The translations under genes and the position numbers were made by a program. From a virus: a stretch of 26,717 nucleotides of DNA. Location: IMG/VR virus record IMGVR_UViG_3300047678_000801, positions 1-26,717 of that record, one strand, 5' to 3'. The notes under the pieces were generated by a model. That model made no database searches, was not told the origin of the DNA, and saw only the letters and a list, made by a program, of their open reading frames with translations. Below are positions 15,128-23,407 of the stretch, in pieces. Position 1 is the stretch's first letter, and the number at the start of each line of letters is the position of its first letter.

Positions 15128-15776
15128 TTGAAGTGACCTCCGGCCAATTATTTAGAATTGATTGCCCCAACTGCGGTTGCCATTGATTCACCACGGCTTT
15201 GTAATCCAGCCGTTTTTTCAGCTTCGCTTGCGGCACTAAAATAAACATCACCACCGTTGTAAGGCCGCGCCCGGTGCGCTGCGCGGTATCAGAGGCTTTG
15301 CGGAATCCGCCGCGCTTCTCCGTTCCAACCCGCAAACCATCTACCACCAGCAACGATACCGCGCCGGGGCGATAGACAAACCGCAAGCGGCCGAGCGCTT
15401 GCTCTGGAAAATTTGCAGGGCTAATGCGCTTCCCGCCAACGCCGTGCTTTGGCGCTGCATCGGTAGGAATTGCCAGAAACCAGCCATCTTTGCTTTTAAT
15501 CACCGCACCTTCATTGAAAGCGCGAATAATCTTTGGTGCTTTGGAAAATATCCAGCCCGCCGCATCCAGTGATTTCTTGCCTTTCGGATAAACCTTTGCT
15601 TGCCAGCTTTTTGCCAGCTTAGAGCCGAGGCCCGCGCCGGTGACTTGCTGGCGTAAATCGTCCTTAATATGCGTAGTGATTTCCGATACGCCGCCTGTCA
15701 CCGCAGCTTCCGCAGCTTCTTGTTGCTGCTTCATAAACTTGGTGAGATTTCCTTTTATAGCTGCTTCAAGACGCAT
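15111..15776 (-). CDS. DUF6441-like minor tail / connector protein
   Basis: A virion assembly protein of alphaproteobacterial phages, in the slot of HK97-gp10-like tail completion proteins. The 221-residue product starts MRLEAAIKGNLTKFMKQQQE and contains the family-like blocks GLGSKLAKSWQAKVYPKGKK, WIFSKAPKIIRAFNEGAVIK, WFLAIPTDAAP and LRFVYRPGAVSLLVVDG. The second half is basic with a strand-rich core. ATG at 15776 was preferred because the family begins there and an AGG lies upstream. ATG at 15782 is also possible, and the longer frame to 15848 would overlap the FII-like gene heavily. Precise role unproven. Confidence 0.72.
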   Translation of the reverse strand: MRLEAAIKGNLTKFMKQQQEAAEAAVTGGVSEITTHIKDDLRQQVTGAGLGSKLAKSWQAKVYPKGKKSLDAAGWIFSKAPKIIRAFNEGAVIKSKDGWFLAIPTDAAPKHGVGGKRISPANFPEQALGRLRFVYRPGAVSLLVVDGLRVGTEKRGGFRKASDTAQRTGRGLTTVVMFILVPQAKLKKRLDYKAVVNQWQPQLGQSILNNWPEVTSNDEQT

Positions 15777-16077
15777 AGACATCAACCTGTAAAACGAGTT
15801 GTTCACTGTCGCGCCTTGGCGTTCCCTGCACGGTGTAGGTAATGCCATCGATCATGAATTGGTCGCCCGCCACGACAGAAGGGCAATCGGCAACCTGCAC
15901 CTCAAGCACAAGGCTTGGGGTTTCGATTACTGATTGCCCTATGTCTTGGTAGATATCCGGCGCACGGGTAATGACGCGAACGGACCTATCTGTTCCAATA
16001 ATCGGCAGGAAAAATGCGTCTTTTGACAGATTACGGTCATTGAATAATGTTAAAATCGCTAACGATAATGCTGTCAT
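15766..16077 (-). CDS. Head-tail connector protein, FII-like
   Basis: Small head-completion protein expected to bind the connector and provide the tail attachment surface. The 103 residues are mostly beta-strand after a short N-terminal helix (MTALSLAILTLFNDRNLSKD). The C-terminal pattern, AGDQFMIDGITYTVQGTPRRD followed by LVLQVDVY, is typical of the FII/Gifsy-2 head-tail attachment group. AGGA lies about ten bases before the ATG. The gene follows the decoration protein and overlaps the DUF6441-like gene, an order found in lambda-like heads. Confidence 0.75.
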   Translation of the reverse strand: MTALSLAILTLFNDRNLSKDAFFLPIIGTDRSVRVITRAPDIYQDIGQSVIETPSLVLEVQVADCPSVVAGDQFMIDGITYTVQGTPRRDSEQLVLQVDVYAS

Positions 16078-16126
16078 AAAACTGGTTCCTGTAATTTTCG
16101 GTAATGGATAGATCGTTGCTGCTAAT

Positions 16127-16462
16127 TTAGCTGATATAGGCCGCGTTTAGCCGCACGTTTCCTACCGTATCGCCGGTTAGAGCTGCTAAGGTGGCAACAC
16201 CAATCAGCTTGTTGGAAGCTGCGGTTGTGGTGCAGTTTTTGGCGGTGTTATCCCAATAAATAAGAGCGCCTTGCGTCCACGCTGCGCCGGTGGCTTTGGC
16301 AAGTGTGCCAACACCTTCCAGCAGCGTTTCAACATCCGCGCCGGAAAGCGCATCAAAAGCCGCCACGCCGAAAATGGAGCCGACAAGCAGCCCTTGCCCG
16401 GAGGTGACGTTATAAGGCGCAGTCAACGTGATCGTGCGGCCTTCCATTACAAAGTTTTTCAT
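16127..16462 (-). CDS. DUF2190 capsid decoration protein
   Basis: Likely binds the outer face of the capsid and stabilises it. The 111-residue protein matches DUF2190: a short start with EGRTITLTAPYNVTSGQGLLV, then GSIFGVAAFDALSGADVETL, KATGAAWTQGALIYWDNTAK and the ending TVGNVRLNAAYIS. It is small, lacks charged clusters and is predicted to be all beta. AAGGA precedes the ATG at about nine bases. It follows the capsid gene after a terminator hairpin, which may set its level relative to the capsid. Confidence 0.85.
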   Translation of the reverse strand: MKNFVMEGRTITLTAPYNVTSGQGLLVGSIFGVAAFDALSGADVETLLEGVGTLAKATGAAWTQGALIYWDNTAKNCTTTAASNKLIGVATLAALTGDTVGNVRLNAAYIS

Positions 16463-16488
16463 AATTAGTTTTCCTTTTTGTTAGACAT

Positions 16489-16511
16489 AAAAAAACCGGC
16501 TTGAAGCCGGT
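16489..16511 (-). terminator. Rho-independent terminator after the capsid gene
   Basis: On the minus strand ACCGGCT, loop TCA, AGCCGGT forms a perfect 7-bp stem followed by seven T residues. It lies about 30 bases after the capsid stop codon and before the decoration gene. It probably terminates part of the transcripts, giving more capsid than downstream tail mRNA. A similar hairpin plus seven T residues recurs at 3553-3576. Confidence 0.8.
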
Positions 16512-16542
16512 GGTTGGGTGGTTATTTAGAGAGGTGTTGGAA

Positions 16543-18627
16543 TTACGCGCCTGCGTTTTTCCACATACCGCGCCAGTCGATTGCTTTGGCGGCGAAGTCA
16601 AGGCGGGCTTTAAGTTCCAGCCCGTCAACATCGAAGCCTAAGCGACTTTCGAGGTAAACACCTTCCTGACCTTCCAAGAAGCAGTATTCGATAGTATCGA
16701 TCTGCGCCGGGTCAGCGGCTAAATACCAAGTAAGCGCGGAAGCAGCATCCAAACGCGGTTCGGCCAGCACTTGCAGGGCATTGGCAAACGGGTTGTAATC
16801 CGAGGCTTTGGTAGCAAGGATATTCGTTTGCGTTACATACTGCTGTGCAACGGTTTCAAGCGCTGCAGGAACCATCAGGTATTTAGGTTGCACGTTGATG
16901 AAGCGGCCATTTAACCCTTTCTGCTTACGCATACCGGCGCGACCGTTACCCAAGGCGGCGACAGTGATTGCAGCGTTCACCGCATCAAGGTTGCCGTGGT
17001 TGGCATGGAACAATGCCGTACCATCACCCATTGCGGCGTTTGCGGTGAGGATGCCCCACACCGTATCGCTTTGAAGGTCGGCGGCAGCGCGGCCAAACAT
17101 TTCAGGCAAGCGCGTGAACGCTGCAAGATCATCGTTGATGATTGTTTGGCGGTTGATTGCTACCACCTTGCCATAGGTTCCCAGCGCGTATTGTTCTTTA
17201 CCATCGCTGATCGTGCCACGCTTAAATTCGCCCGATTCATTCACCTTATCAAGCGTTGGCGCATCACCCAATTGAACGCGGGCAATGGTTTTGAAATCCG
17301 GCGCAGTAACTTGGCGAGAGAACGGTTTGAAGGTTTGCGGGGCCGCTTCGTAAGCATTACGCAGCGTTTTATTCGCCACATTCAACACGATATTAGCAAA
17401 GTCGCTGGTGGAGTGATAACCGCCGCGAACTTCCATGCCAAGCATAAGGCCCGCTGATTCCGATTTGGAAAGGCCGCGAGTATCGATGCCTTTTCGTTTC
17501 AGAACATCACGCCCCATTTCCATTAACGTCATGCCACGGAATTCACGCGCTCCCGAATCCAGCTTATAGGTGTTCGGGTCATGGCGATGAAGCAAGGCGT
17601 TTTCGGCCATCGCACGCACGCTATCCATTTCATCACGGGTAATGGTGATTTGCGAACGGATTTCGCCCCCTTCGCCGCTGGTGCGAGCAAGTTCATCCAG
17701 AACAAGCTTGCGGGCTTGTGGAATGGCTGTGCCATCATTCACCAGCTTTTGCGCGAACGTATCCGGCAGTTTTGCGGCGCGAACAATTTTGTTCACTTCC
17801 GTAACGCGAGAGCGTTCAAGGCGCATACCTTCGGCGCGGGCTTCTTCATTACCCGGCGTTTCAGTTGAAGCGGCAGGGTTTGCAGGATTTGCCGGTGCTT
17901 CGGCAGGATTAGCAGCGGGCGGATTTGCAGCCGGTGCTTCGGGATTCGCCGGATTTTCATTCGGCTGATTTTCATTGTTGGACATAGTGCGATTCTCCTT
18001 TGGGTTGGTTGAAAGATAGATAACCTCGCACGGGAAAGTGTGAGGGTTGGAACGGATGCCAGCGCCAGCATCCGCCCCGATGGGAACCAACGAAATTTCG
18101 TAAGGCTCCCAATCGATGATGCGGTAAAGTGGCACCGCACCTTCGTTTCTGATGACTTCGCGTTTGTGAACACGATAGCCAACGCTGACATTTTGAATGA
18201 TGCCATCGCGTATTTTGCGTATGACCGACTCATTTTCTGGCCCGGCATCGACCTTGAAGCTGGCATAACCAAGCCCACCAGCAATGCGGGCGGTTCCGGC
18301 GATCACCACGCCTTTGATATTTTCCAGCGAGCTATCGTTATGGGTATCTAATACCGGCGCACCGGAATTAAGCCGCCCAAGCCGCACTGAAGTATCATTT
18401 ACCACTAGTTCTTCGTCGTACATTTCATCGGCAAAGAAATCGTATTTGCGAACGGTCGCGCCGGTAGTGAAAACCATATTGAAAATGCGGTTTTCATTAT
18501 CGCCTTGCTCGGCATCAAGCGTCGCCAGCCTCGTCTGAAGCGGAAGGCTCACCCTCTCCATCAAGGGCGAGTTTGAGTTGCTTTCCGGCTTTTTTGCTAG
18601 GTTTTTTGGTTGGGGTTGTGTCTGCAT
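16543..18627 (-). CDS. Prohead protease / major capsid protein fusion
   Basis: One reading frame carries the maturation protease and the main shell protein. Of 694 residues, about 25-190 form a prohead serine protease: GAPVLDTHNDSSLENIKGVV gives the likely catalytic His, and IIQNVSVGYRVHKREV the Ser. A Pro/Ala/Asn-rich linker (about 215-265) and a helical scaffold-like region follow. The C-terminal about 300 residues resemble Mu gpT-type major capsid proteins (TLRNAYEAAPQTFKPFSRQV, YALGTYGKVVAINRQTIIND, WGILTANAAMGDGTALFHAN). ATG at 18627 was chosen for GGAGG five bases upstream. It overlaps the portal gene by 113 bases. A second in-frame ATG with AAAGGAG at 17985 should make the 480-residue scaffold-capsid part alone. 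Confidence 0.9.
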   Translation of the reverse strand: MQTQPQPKNLAKKPESNSNSPLMERVSLPLQTRLATLDAEQGDNENRIFNMVFTTGATVRKYDFFADEMYDEELVVNDTSVRLGRLNSGAPVLDTHNDSSLENIKGVVIAGTARIAGGLGYASFKVDAGPENESVIRKIRDGIIQNVSVGYRVHKREVIRNEGAVPLYRIIDWEPYEISLVPIGADAGAGIRSNPHTFPCEVIYLSTNPKENRTMSNNENQPNENPANPEAPAANPPAANPAEAPANPANPAASTETPGNEEARAEGMRLERSRVTEVNKIVRAAKLPDTFAQKLVNDGTAIPQARKLVLDELARTSGEGGEIRSQITITRDEMDSVRAMAENALLHRHDPNTYKLDSGAREFRGMTLMEMGRDVLKRKGIDTRGLSKSESAGLMLGMEVRGGYHSTSDFANIVLNVANKTLRNAYEAAPQTFKPFSRQVTAPDFKTIARVQLGDAPTLDKVNESGEFKRGTISDGKEQYALGTYGKVVAINRQTIINDDLAAFTRLPEMFGRAAADLQSDTVWGILTANAAMGDGTALFHANHGNLDAVNAAITVAALGNGRAGMRKQKGLNGRFINVQPKYLMVPAALETVAQQYVTQTNILATKASDYNPFANALQVLAEPRLDAASALTWYLAADPAQIDTIEYCFLEGQEGVYLESRLGFDVDGLELKARLDFAAKAIDWRGMWKNAGA
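17985..18001 (-). promoter_or_regulatory. Internal ribosome binding site for separate capsid synthesis
   Basis: AAAGGAG (18001-17995) stands nine bases before an in-frame ATG at 17985, whose product begins MSNNENQPNENPANPE. This is at the junction between the protease domain and the scaffold/capsid part. It resembles the nested start of Nu3 within lambda gene C, and would supply many capsid subunits per protease copy. Confidence 0.72.
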
Positions 18628-20128
18628 TACTGCCTCCGTTTGGTGTTTGTTGAGTGCCGCTTTTCGCCGTATATCGCGGGTCGCAATCAAGGATAATTTC
18701 CTTGTCATCGAGCAGCTTGTTAGTTGCCGCGATTTCTTCAATTTGCTTTTCAGGATCGAAGCCCTGCCGCGCGATAGCTTCTTTCAGCGTGAGCGTGCCG
18801 TTGCGAATCATCATCGTATCTGCTTGGGCATCTTTCAGCGGGTCAATCATCTCAAATTTTTGAGGTGTCCAGCCCACGCCATAATCGATTTTATTTATCT
18901 CCCCGGCGATAAAGGCCCGGTCGATAAACCTGCGCCAAACCGGAATGCAAAGTTTTGGTACGAATACTTGCCAGCGCAGCATTTCCACTAAACGCCGGAA
19001 TTCCAGCAAACCAGCGCGTAAGCTGCTATAATTTACTTGGCTTAAATCGCCGGTGAGCTGCTCGTAAGTAATGCCAAGCCCCGCCGCAATCGCATGCAGC
19101 TGCACACGCTCATAGGATTCATAATTGCCATCGCTATTAGGATTGCCGAAACGAATATCCTCGCCCGGTTGCAGATATTCAATCATGCCGGGGCGGAATT
19201 GCTCTAATTTATCCGGGTCATTGGAAGTGCTGCTTGAGCCTGTAGAGGCAGCTTTTTTCACCACATTGCCGACAATCGGGCCATCCGCACCGCTTACTTG
19301 CGTCACGAATGCAGCAAAACAGGCTTCAATTTTCTTGCGCCATAATTCCGCGTCATCGTATCCATCAAGATCGCGCATTCGCACGATAGAAGGTGCAAAA
19401 GCAGTAACGCCCCGAAACTGGCCGGGGCGCTGTTTACGGAAAAGGTGAATGATTTGATCGGCTGGCACGCGCACGCTTTGCAAGCGCATAGTGGCAACCG
19501 AATTCTCACCCGGATGCTGCGGCCACATCCAATAAGCCACGCGCCGGTTATATTTATCGAACTCCACGCCCTGATTAATAAAATTGCTACTGCCGGCAGG
19601 CATGGTTTTCGAGGTGTCGAGGAAATCCGCTTCCAGCACTTGCAGCTTGAAAGGAACGCGGGAATTTTCGCTATAAGACAGATCGCGGAAGCGGATAAAG
19701 CACTCACCGCTTTCAAAAATAGCGCGGGCAGCAAGGGATTGAATACCGTAAAAGTCTAAATCACCTTCGATATCGCAATTTTGCTCCCATTCATCCCATG
19801 CCGCCATAATCTGCTTGTTAAGGCGTTCCGTGCCGGTGCGGGCTTGCGGGATGATGCCCGTACCAATGGCATTACCCACGAATACTTCCACGGCTTTGCT
19901 GCCATAGGGATTATTACGCACTAAATCGCGGGCGCGTTCGCGCAGACGGTTGCCGCCGCTGGCAATTTCCCTATTCGCGGAAGCGCCGGTGGTAAGCCAA
20001 TCATCAATGCGCCGCCCGGTTTTCGCGCCTTCATAGCCACGCTGCATAACATCAAGCGCAAAGCGTGCTTGCTTGCGTTTCAACCCAGATAAGGGCGAAA
20101 AAACGCCAATGACATCATCTATCCACAT
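18515..20128 (-). CDS. Lambda-type phage portal protein
   Basis: Forms the dodecameric ring at one capsid vertex through which DNA is packaged and ejected. The 537-residue protein matches lambda gpB-type portals: RRIDDWLTTGASANREIASG, LRERARDLVRNNPYGSKAVE, the stem and wing regions (FIRFRDLSYSENSRVPFKLQ, ADQIIHLFRKQRPGQFRGVT), and AIAAGLGITYEQLTGDLSQV near residue 340. The C-terminus is low-complexity and charged. AAGGA lies five bases before the ATG, and the gene begins one base after the gpW-like gene. Its 3' end overlaps the protease-capsid gene in another frame. Confidence 0.94.
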   Translation of the reverse strand: MWIDDVIGVFSPLSGLKRKQARFALDVMQRGYEGAKTGRRIDDWLTTGASANREIASGGNRLRERARDLVRNNPYGSKAVEVFVGNAIGTGIIPQARTGTERLNKQIMAAWDEWEQNCDIEGDLDFYGIQSLAARAIFESGECFIRFRDLSYSENSRVPFKLQVLEADFLDTSKTMPAGSSNFINQGVEFDKYNRRVAYWMWPQHPGENSVATMRLQSVRVPADQIIHLFRKQRPGQFRGVTAFAPSIVRMRDLDGYDDAELWRKKIEACFAAFVTQVSGADGPIVGNVVKKAASTGSSSTSNDPDKLEQFRPGMIEYLQPGEDIRFGNPNSDGNYESYERVQLHAIAAGLGITYEQLTGDLSQVNYSSLRAGLLEFRRLVEMLRWQVFVPKLCIPVWRRFIDRAFIAGEINKIDYGVGWTPQKFEMIDPLKDAQADTMMIRNGTLTLKEAIARQGFDPEKQIEEIAATNKLLDDKEIILDCDPRYTAKSGTQQTPNGGSNADTTPTKKPSKKAGKQLKLALDGEGEPSASDEAGDA

Positions 20129-20129
20129 A

Positions 20130-20333
20130 TTAATCCTTCATAAAAGTTGCAAAGCTGGCACGGCTTTTCGGCGTTTGCGAGTCAACGGCCAGCTGGTTAC
20201 GGATAATTTCGCGGAGTCGAATCATCTCATCGAGCGAGTGGTATCGAACCTTCTTGTCGCCCACGCTTACTTCGAGCGTGCCAGCGGCAATGGCCGTTTC
20301 CAGCGCGTCTAATTGCGTTTGTGTAAATGCCAT
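20130..20333 (-). CDS. gpW-like head-tail joining protein
   Basis: Small connector protein that joins the portal before tail attachment. The 67 residues show the gpW pattern: MAFTQTQLDALETAIAAGTL, then a beta-hairpin with VSVGDKKVRYHSLDEMIRLR and a C-terminal helix. Length matches lambda gpW (68 aa). The ATG at 20333 was preferred to 20354 because AGGA lies just upstream and the family starts MAFT. It is placed between terminase and portal genes, as in lambda. Confidence 0.9.
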   Translation of the reverse strand: MAFTQTQLDALETAIAAGTLEVSVGDKKVRYHSLDEMIRLREIIRNQLAVDSQTPKSRASFATFMKD

Positions 20334-20370
20334 GTTGATTCCTATGATTTTCAATTGTTAATTATGTTCG

Positions 20371-20446
20371 CGCCATCGCCAGCCGCACCCATGCAAAGAT
20401 GCAGCTTCAAATCCCCGTTATGGGAGATGCGGCTAAGACGATGGCG
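20371..20446. repeat. Bipartite inverted repeat between terminase and gpW genes
   Basis: Three nested pairs of complementary arms face each other: CGCCATCG (20371-20378) with CGATGGCG (20439-20446), AGCCGCA (20381-20387) with TGCGGCT (20428-20434), and CCCAT (20388-20392) with ATGGG (20420-20424). Small internal loops separate them. In the late mRNA this would fold into a roughly 20-bp stem with a 27-base apical loop. It has no U-run, so it is not an intrinsic terminator. Its role is unknown. Confidence 0.7.
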
Positions 20447-20458
20447 GAATTTCAAAAA

Positions 20459-22300
20459 TCAACGCTTCATCCAATCATCCATGCGCGGAATCCACGCCTT
20501 GTCTTTTGGGTTTTGCGTTTCTTTCGTTTCACTTTCAGGCTTTATGCGTGGGGCGTTTTCGATTTCCTCGGTTAATTGTGTCAAATTGGGATTAAGCAGC
20601 TTAAAGGCGGCAAGCGCATACACGGTGCAATCCAGCACCTCGTTGCGTGTTCGCGTTTTAATCCATTCCCGTTTCGCCACGCCCTTAGTAAAGCGCACCA
20701 CCTGTTTTTCCGCCGTGAGCTGAAGGAAATATTCACGGTCACGTTCCAGCGGAAAGTGAAAGTAACCGTTGCCGGGTTCGGTGACGCGCAAGCGGCCAAA
20801 AATGACCTCTTTCGCGGTATCCGTACCAACCGGATAGAGCCGCATTTTATAGCGGTTATTCCGGCTCGGCCGTCCGATCAATGGCTTTGCGCTCTGGCTT
20901 AATCCTTTCACCGCGAACACGCCGCGCACGGCGCGTTTGCTGCAAAATTCATAAACCATTTGGGTATGATGACCGCCTGAATCCACGCACGCGCAGGCAA
21001 TATTAAGCTCCACGCCTAATTTGCTGCGTATCGGTTTGAGCAAATAAGCGTCAAGCTCCTGCCAAACTGAATCCTGCGCCGGGTCGCCATAGAAAACCCG
21101 GTAATCCAATGACCAACATTCCTCCCCAATGCCCCAGCCTTTAACTTCGATTTCAAGGCGATCACCTTGCACGTCCACGCCCGCCGTAACCAGCACCACC
21201 GGCTCCGGCGCATCATCGCCCCAGCTTTCTTTACGCTGCAGGAGGATATCGGCATCAAGCGTTTCACCTTCTTCTTCCCACGGTTCACCAAGCGAAGTGT
21301 TTACCCATGTTTTCAAGGTTTCCGGCAAGGCTTTCGCCCGCAGGAAATCAATTGCCATTTGCGCCCACGTCACCCACGGCGAGTAAAGCTCGTTGATATG
21401 AAACCCGGCGATATCACTAAACGGCCTGTCTGCCACCCAGCGTCCCGCTTTATTCATTGCCAGCCGTTCACCTTCCACGATGATGCAGCCGTGATGCTCG
21501 CAAACATAGTGCGCGGTTTCCGGTTTGTGGCCGGTTTCGCCGCGCTCCCACCGTACTTGCGCCCATTTCAACACCTGAAATTCGCCGCAATGCGGGCAAG
21601 GCACATGGTAATGCCTTTGATCGCTCTGCTCATAGGCCGCTTCAATCCGGCTTGCACCCTTGATAGTAGGGGTGGAAGTGAGGATTAATTTACGGTTCCA
21701 GAATGTCGTGGTGCGCTTTTTCGCCAAACTCACCGGGTCGCCTTCGGTGCCAGCCGAAACGGGGTAACGATCAACTTCGTCACCCAGCACAATGCGTATC
21801 GGGCGGCTGGCAAGCGAAGCGGGCGAATTAGCGCCAGCCATAGTGATATGCCCACCGGGAAAGCGCTTATAAAGAAGCGTATTCCCGCTATCGCGCGACC
21901 GCGCATCTCTCACCAGGCCGCGCAAAACATCCGTATCGCGCAGCATGGGCGAAAGCCGGTCTTTGCTCCATGCCTCTGCCATTTCCAGCGTCGGCTGCAA
22001 AAGCAGGATAGGCGACGGGTCAAGATGGATATGGTAGCCGATTATATTATTAATAATCTCCGTTTTGCCGATCTGCGCCGATGACATAATGACCACGGTT
22101 TCCACCCGTGCGTCACAAACCGCATCCATAATTTCACGCTGATAAGGTGCGCGGTCAGTATGCCATTTCCCCGGTTCGGCGCTTGCCTCACTACTAAGCT
22201 GGCGGAACTTGTCCGCCCACTGGCTTACCTTCATCGATGGCGGCGGTGCTAATAGCTTCGCCACCTCGCGTATCAATGCTGCTGCTCGATTCTGGGTCAT
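20459..22300 (-). CDS. Terminase large subunit, GpA family
   Basis: ATP-driven motor and nuclease that cuts and packages phage DNA. The 613-residue protein carries the GpA signatures SQWADKFRQLSSEASAEPGK and TDRAPYQREIMDAV, a Walker A-like SSAQIGKT (residues 73-80), a Walker B region IRIVLGDEVDRYP near residue 175, ILTSTPTIKGAS as coupling motif, a zinc-finger-like CPHC...CEHHGC, and the nuclease start VLVTAGVDVQGDRLEIEVKG. A further acidic cluster (RTRNEVLDCTVYALAA) near the C-terminus completes the nuclease. The gene overlaps the small subunit gene by 107 bases and has no strong ribosome site, suggesting coupled translation. GpA-type enzymes usually cut at cos sites. Confidence 0.95.
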   Translation of the reverse strand: MTQNRAAALIREVAKLLAPPPSMKVSQWADKFRQLSSEASAEPGKWHTDRAPYQREIMDAVCDARVETVVIMSSAQIGKTEIINNIIGYHIHLDPSPILLLQPTLEMAEAWSKDRLSPMLRDTDVLRGLVRDARSRDSGNTLLYKRFPGGHITMAGANSPASLASRPIRIVLGDEVDRYPVSAGTEGDPVSLAKKRTTTFWNRKLILTSTPTIKGASRIEAAYEQSDQRHYHVPCPHCGEFQVLKWAQVRWERGETGHKPETAHYVCEHHGCIIVEGERLAMNKAGRWVADRPFSDIAGFHINELYSPWVTWAQMAIDFLRAKALPETLKTWVNTSLGEPWEEEGETLDADILLQRKESWGDDAPEPVVLVTAGVDVQGDRLEIEVKGWGIGEECWSLDYRVFYGDPAQDSVWQELDAYLLKPIRSKLGVELNIACACVDSGGHHTQMVYEFCSKRAVRGVFAVKGLSQSAKPLIGRPSRNNRYKMRLYPVGTDTAKEVIFGRLRVTEPGNGYFHFPLERDREYFLQLTAEKQVVRFTKGVAKREWIKTRTRNEVLDCTVYALAAFKLLNPNLTQLTEEIENAPRIKPESETKETQNPKDKAWIPRMDDWMKR

Positions 22301-22751
22301 AGAGGGATAACTCGTTCAATGCTTCATGCACCAGATCCCTCAACGCATTTTCCACTTCATGAAACTCCTTGAGTCCGGTGGCTATATGTGCGCCCCGCGT
22401 CGGAAAACTCATCAAGCGGGCGCGGCACGAAACCGCCATTCCCGCCCAATATGCTTTGACCTCCGCAACGGTAATCAGGTCGCGTTTCATCACTCGCACT
22501 TCCATTTCGGTTTTATCGGCTTGGGCTTTGAGCAACCGGGCGCGTTCTTGGTGCGCGTCAATTGTCATCACGTCTTTGCCAAAAGCGCGTTCCTGTAGGA
22601 AACCGATATAGCCGCGCACACAGCCGACTAACTCGTATTTCCCTTTTTCAGCCTTCGGGATAATTCCATCCTTTGCCAGCTGTTGCACCCGGCGTTCGGA
22701 CACGCCAAAGAGCCGGGCAATTACGCCCACCTTGTATGTTGGTTCTGACAT
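22194..22751 (-). CDS. Terminase small subunit, Nu1-like
   Basis: Recognises the packaging start on phage DNA and recruits the large subunit. The 185 residues begin with a winged helix-turn-helix as in lambda Nu1 (YKVGVIARLFGVSERRVQQL, DGIIPKAEKGKYELVGCVRG), followed by a long helical region (QERARLLKAQADKTEMEVRV, a pattern common in this family) and an assembly/large-subunit-binding C-terminus that is Ser/Gly-rich. It begins four bases after the methyltransferase stop and overlaps the large subunit gene, so packaging genes are co-translated with the upstream block. Confidence 0.9.
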   Translation of the reverse strand: MSEPTYKVGVIARLFGVSERRVQQLAKDGIIPKAEKGKYELVGCVRGYIGFLQERAFGKDVMTIDAHQERARLLKAQADKTEMEVRVMKRDLITVAEVKAYWAGMAVSCRARLMSFPTRGAHIATGLKEFHEVENALRDLVHEALNELSLYDPESSSSIDTRGGEAISTAAIDEGKPVGGQVPPA

Positions 22752-22755
22752 ATGA

Positions 22756-23403
22756 TTACTTCGTAATTATCCAACCGGCGAAATCGCCAAAACGAAACCA
22801 CAAGCTTGCATCTTCACCCAGCATGGCCGGGTCAAGCGGGCGCTGCACGCCCGACAAGCTCAACTCTTTTGCAATGACGCTTTCGGCATCAACGCCCGCC
22901 GCGACTTTCCCGGCCAGCGTCAACCGCCAAAATACGGTTGCTTCATAACCCGAAGCCGCCTCGCATTTATCTATAATCAGCAACGCGCCTCCGGGCTTAA
23001 TCAGCGTTTTGAGATTATCGATAAATGCTTGCCGTTTATCTATCGGCATGAACATCACCACCAAATAACAAATCGCCAAATCGAAAGGCTGAAAGCGGTA
23101 ATCCAGCGCGTCAATCTGCACAAGTTCGCCGGGAGCAGCATACTTGGCGCACATTTCCGCGCTGGATTCGATGCCGATAAGCTGGGCTTTTCGTTCCTTC
23201 AGCGTTTCGGCAATTGATCGGCCTATGTTGCCGGTGGATGCACCAACATCATAAACCAGCCCGCCTTTCGGTATGTAATGGCGGGCAATATGTGCTATCG
23301 CGCCCGTCACCATGTCATACCAAGGCAGTTGTTCGCGGACGTGTTTATCGAACCCCGAGGCTACCGAAGTATTCTCGAACGTCCATTCTCTAGGGATTTG
23401 CAT
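22756..23403 (-). CDS. SAM-dependent methyltransferase, CmoA-like class I fold
   Basis: A class I S-adenosylmethionine-dependent methyltransferase of unknown substrate. Motif I is GLVYDVGASTGNIGRSIAET, motif II ends in the acidic GIESSAEM, a motif IV-like strand is FDLAICYLVVMFMP, and LKTLIKPGGALLIID is the common post-motif helix-strand. The order resembles CmoA and similar small-molecule or tRNA-cofactor enzymes. No DPPY/NPPY or PCQ is seen, so it is not an ordinary DNA methylase. ATG at 23403 (MQIPREWTF) was chosen because it lies just after the HAD stop, giving 215 residues. The in-frame ATG at 23445 would overlap that gene. It is the fourth gene of a coupled block in front of the terminase genes. 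Confidence 0.8.
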   Translation of the reverse strand: MQIPREWTFENTSVASGFDKHVREQLPWYDMVTGAIAHIARHYIPKGGLVYDVGASTGNIGRSIAETLKERKAQLIGIESSAEMCAKYAAPGELVQIDALDYRFQPFDLAICYLVVMFMPIDKRQAFIDNLKTLIKPGGALLIIDKCEAASGYEATVFWRLTLAGKVAAGVDAESVIAKELSLSGVQRPLDPAMLGEDASLWFRFGDFAGWIITK

Positions 23404-23407
23404 AATT

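Noticed and set aside
17860-17985. Possible tandem DNA repeat in the Ala/Pro/Asn-rich stretch
   Set aside because: It encodes a low-complexity linker of the capsid fusion. The repeats are irregular and explained by amino-acid bias.
18628-18741. N-terminal extension of the protease-capsid frame
   Set aside because: It lies inside the portal gene and lacks a ribosome site, whereas GGAGG precedes the ATG at 18627.
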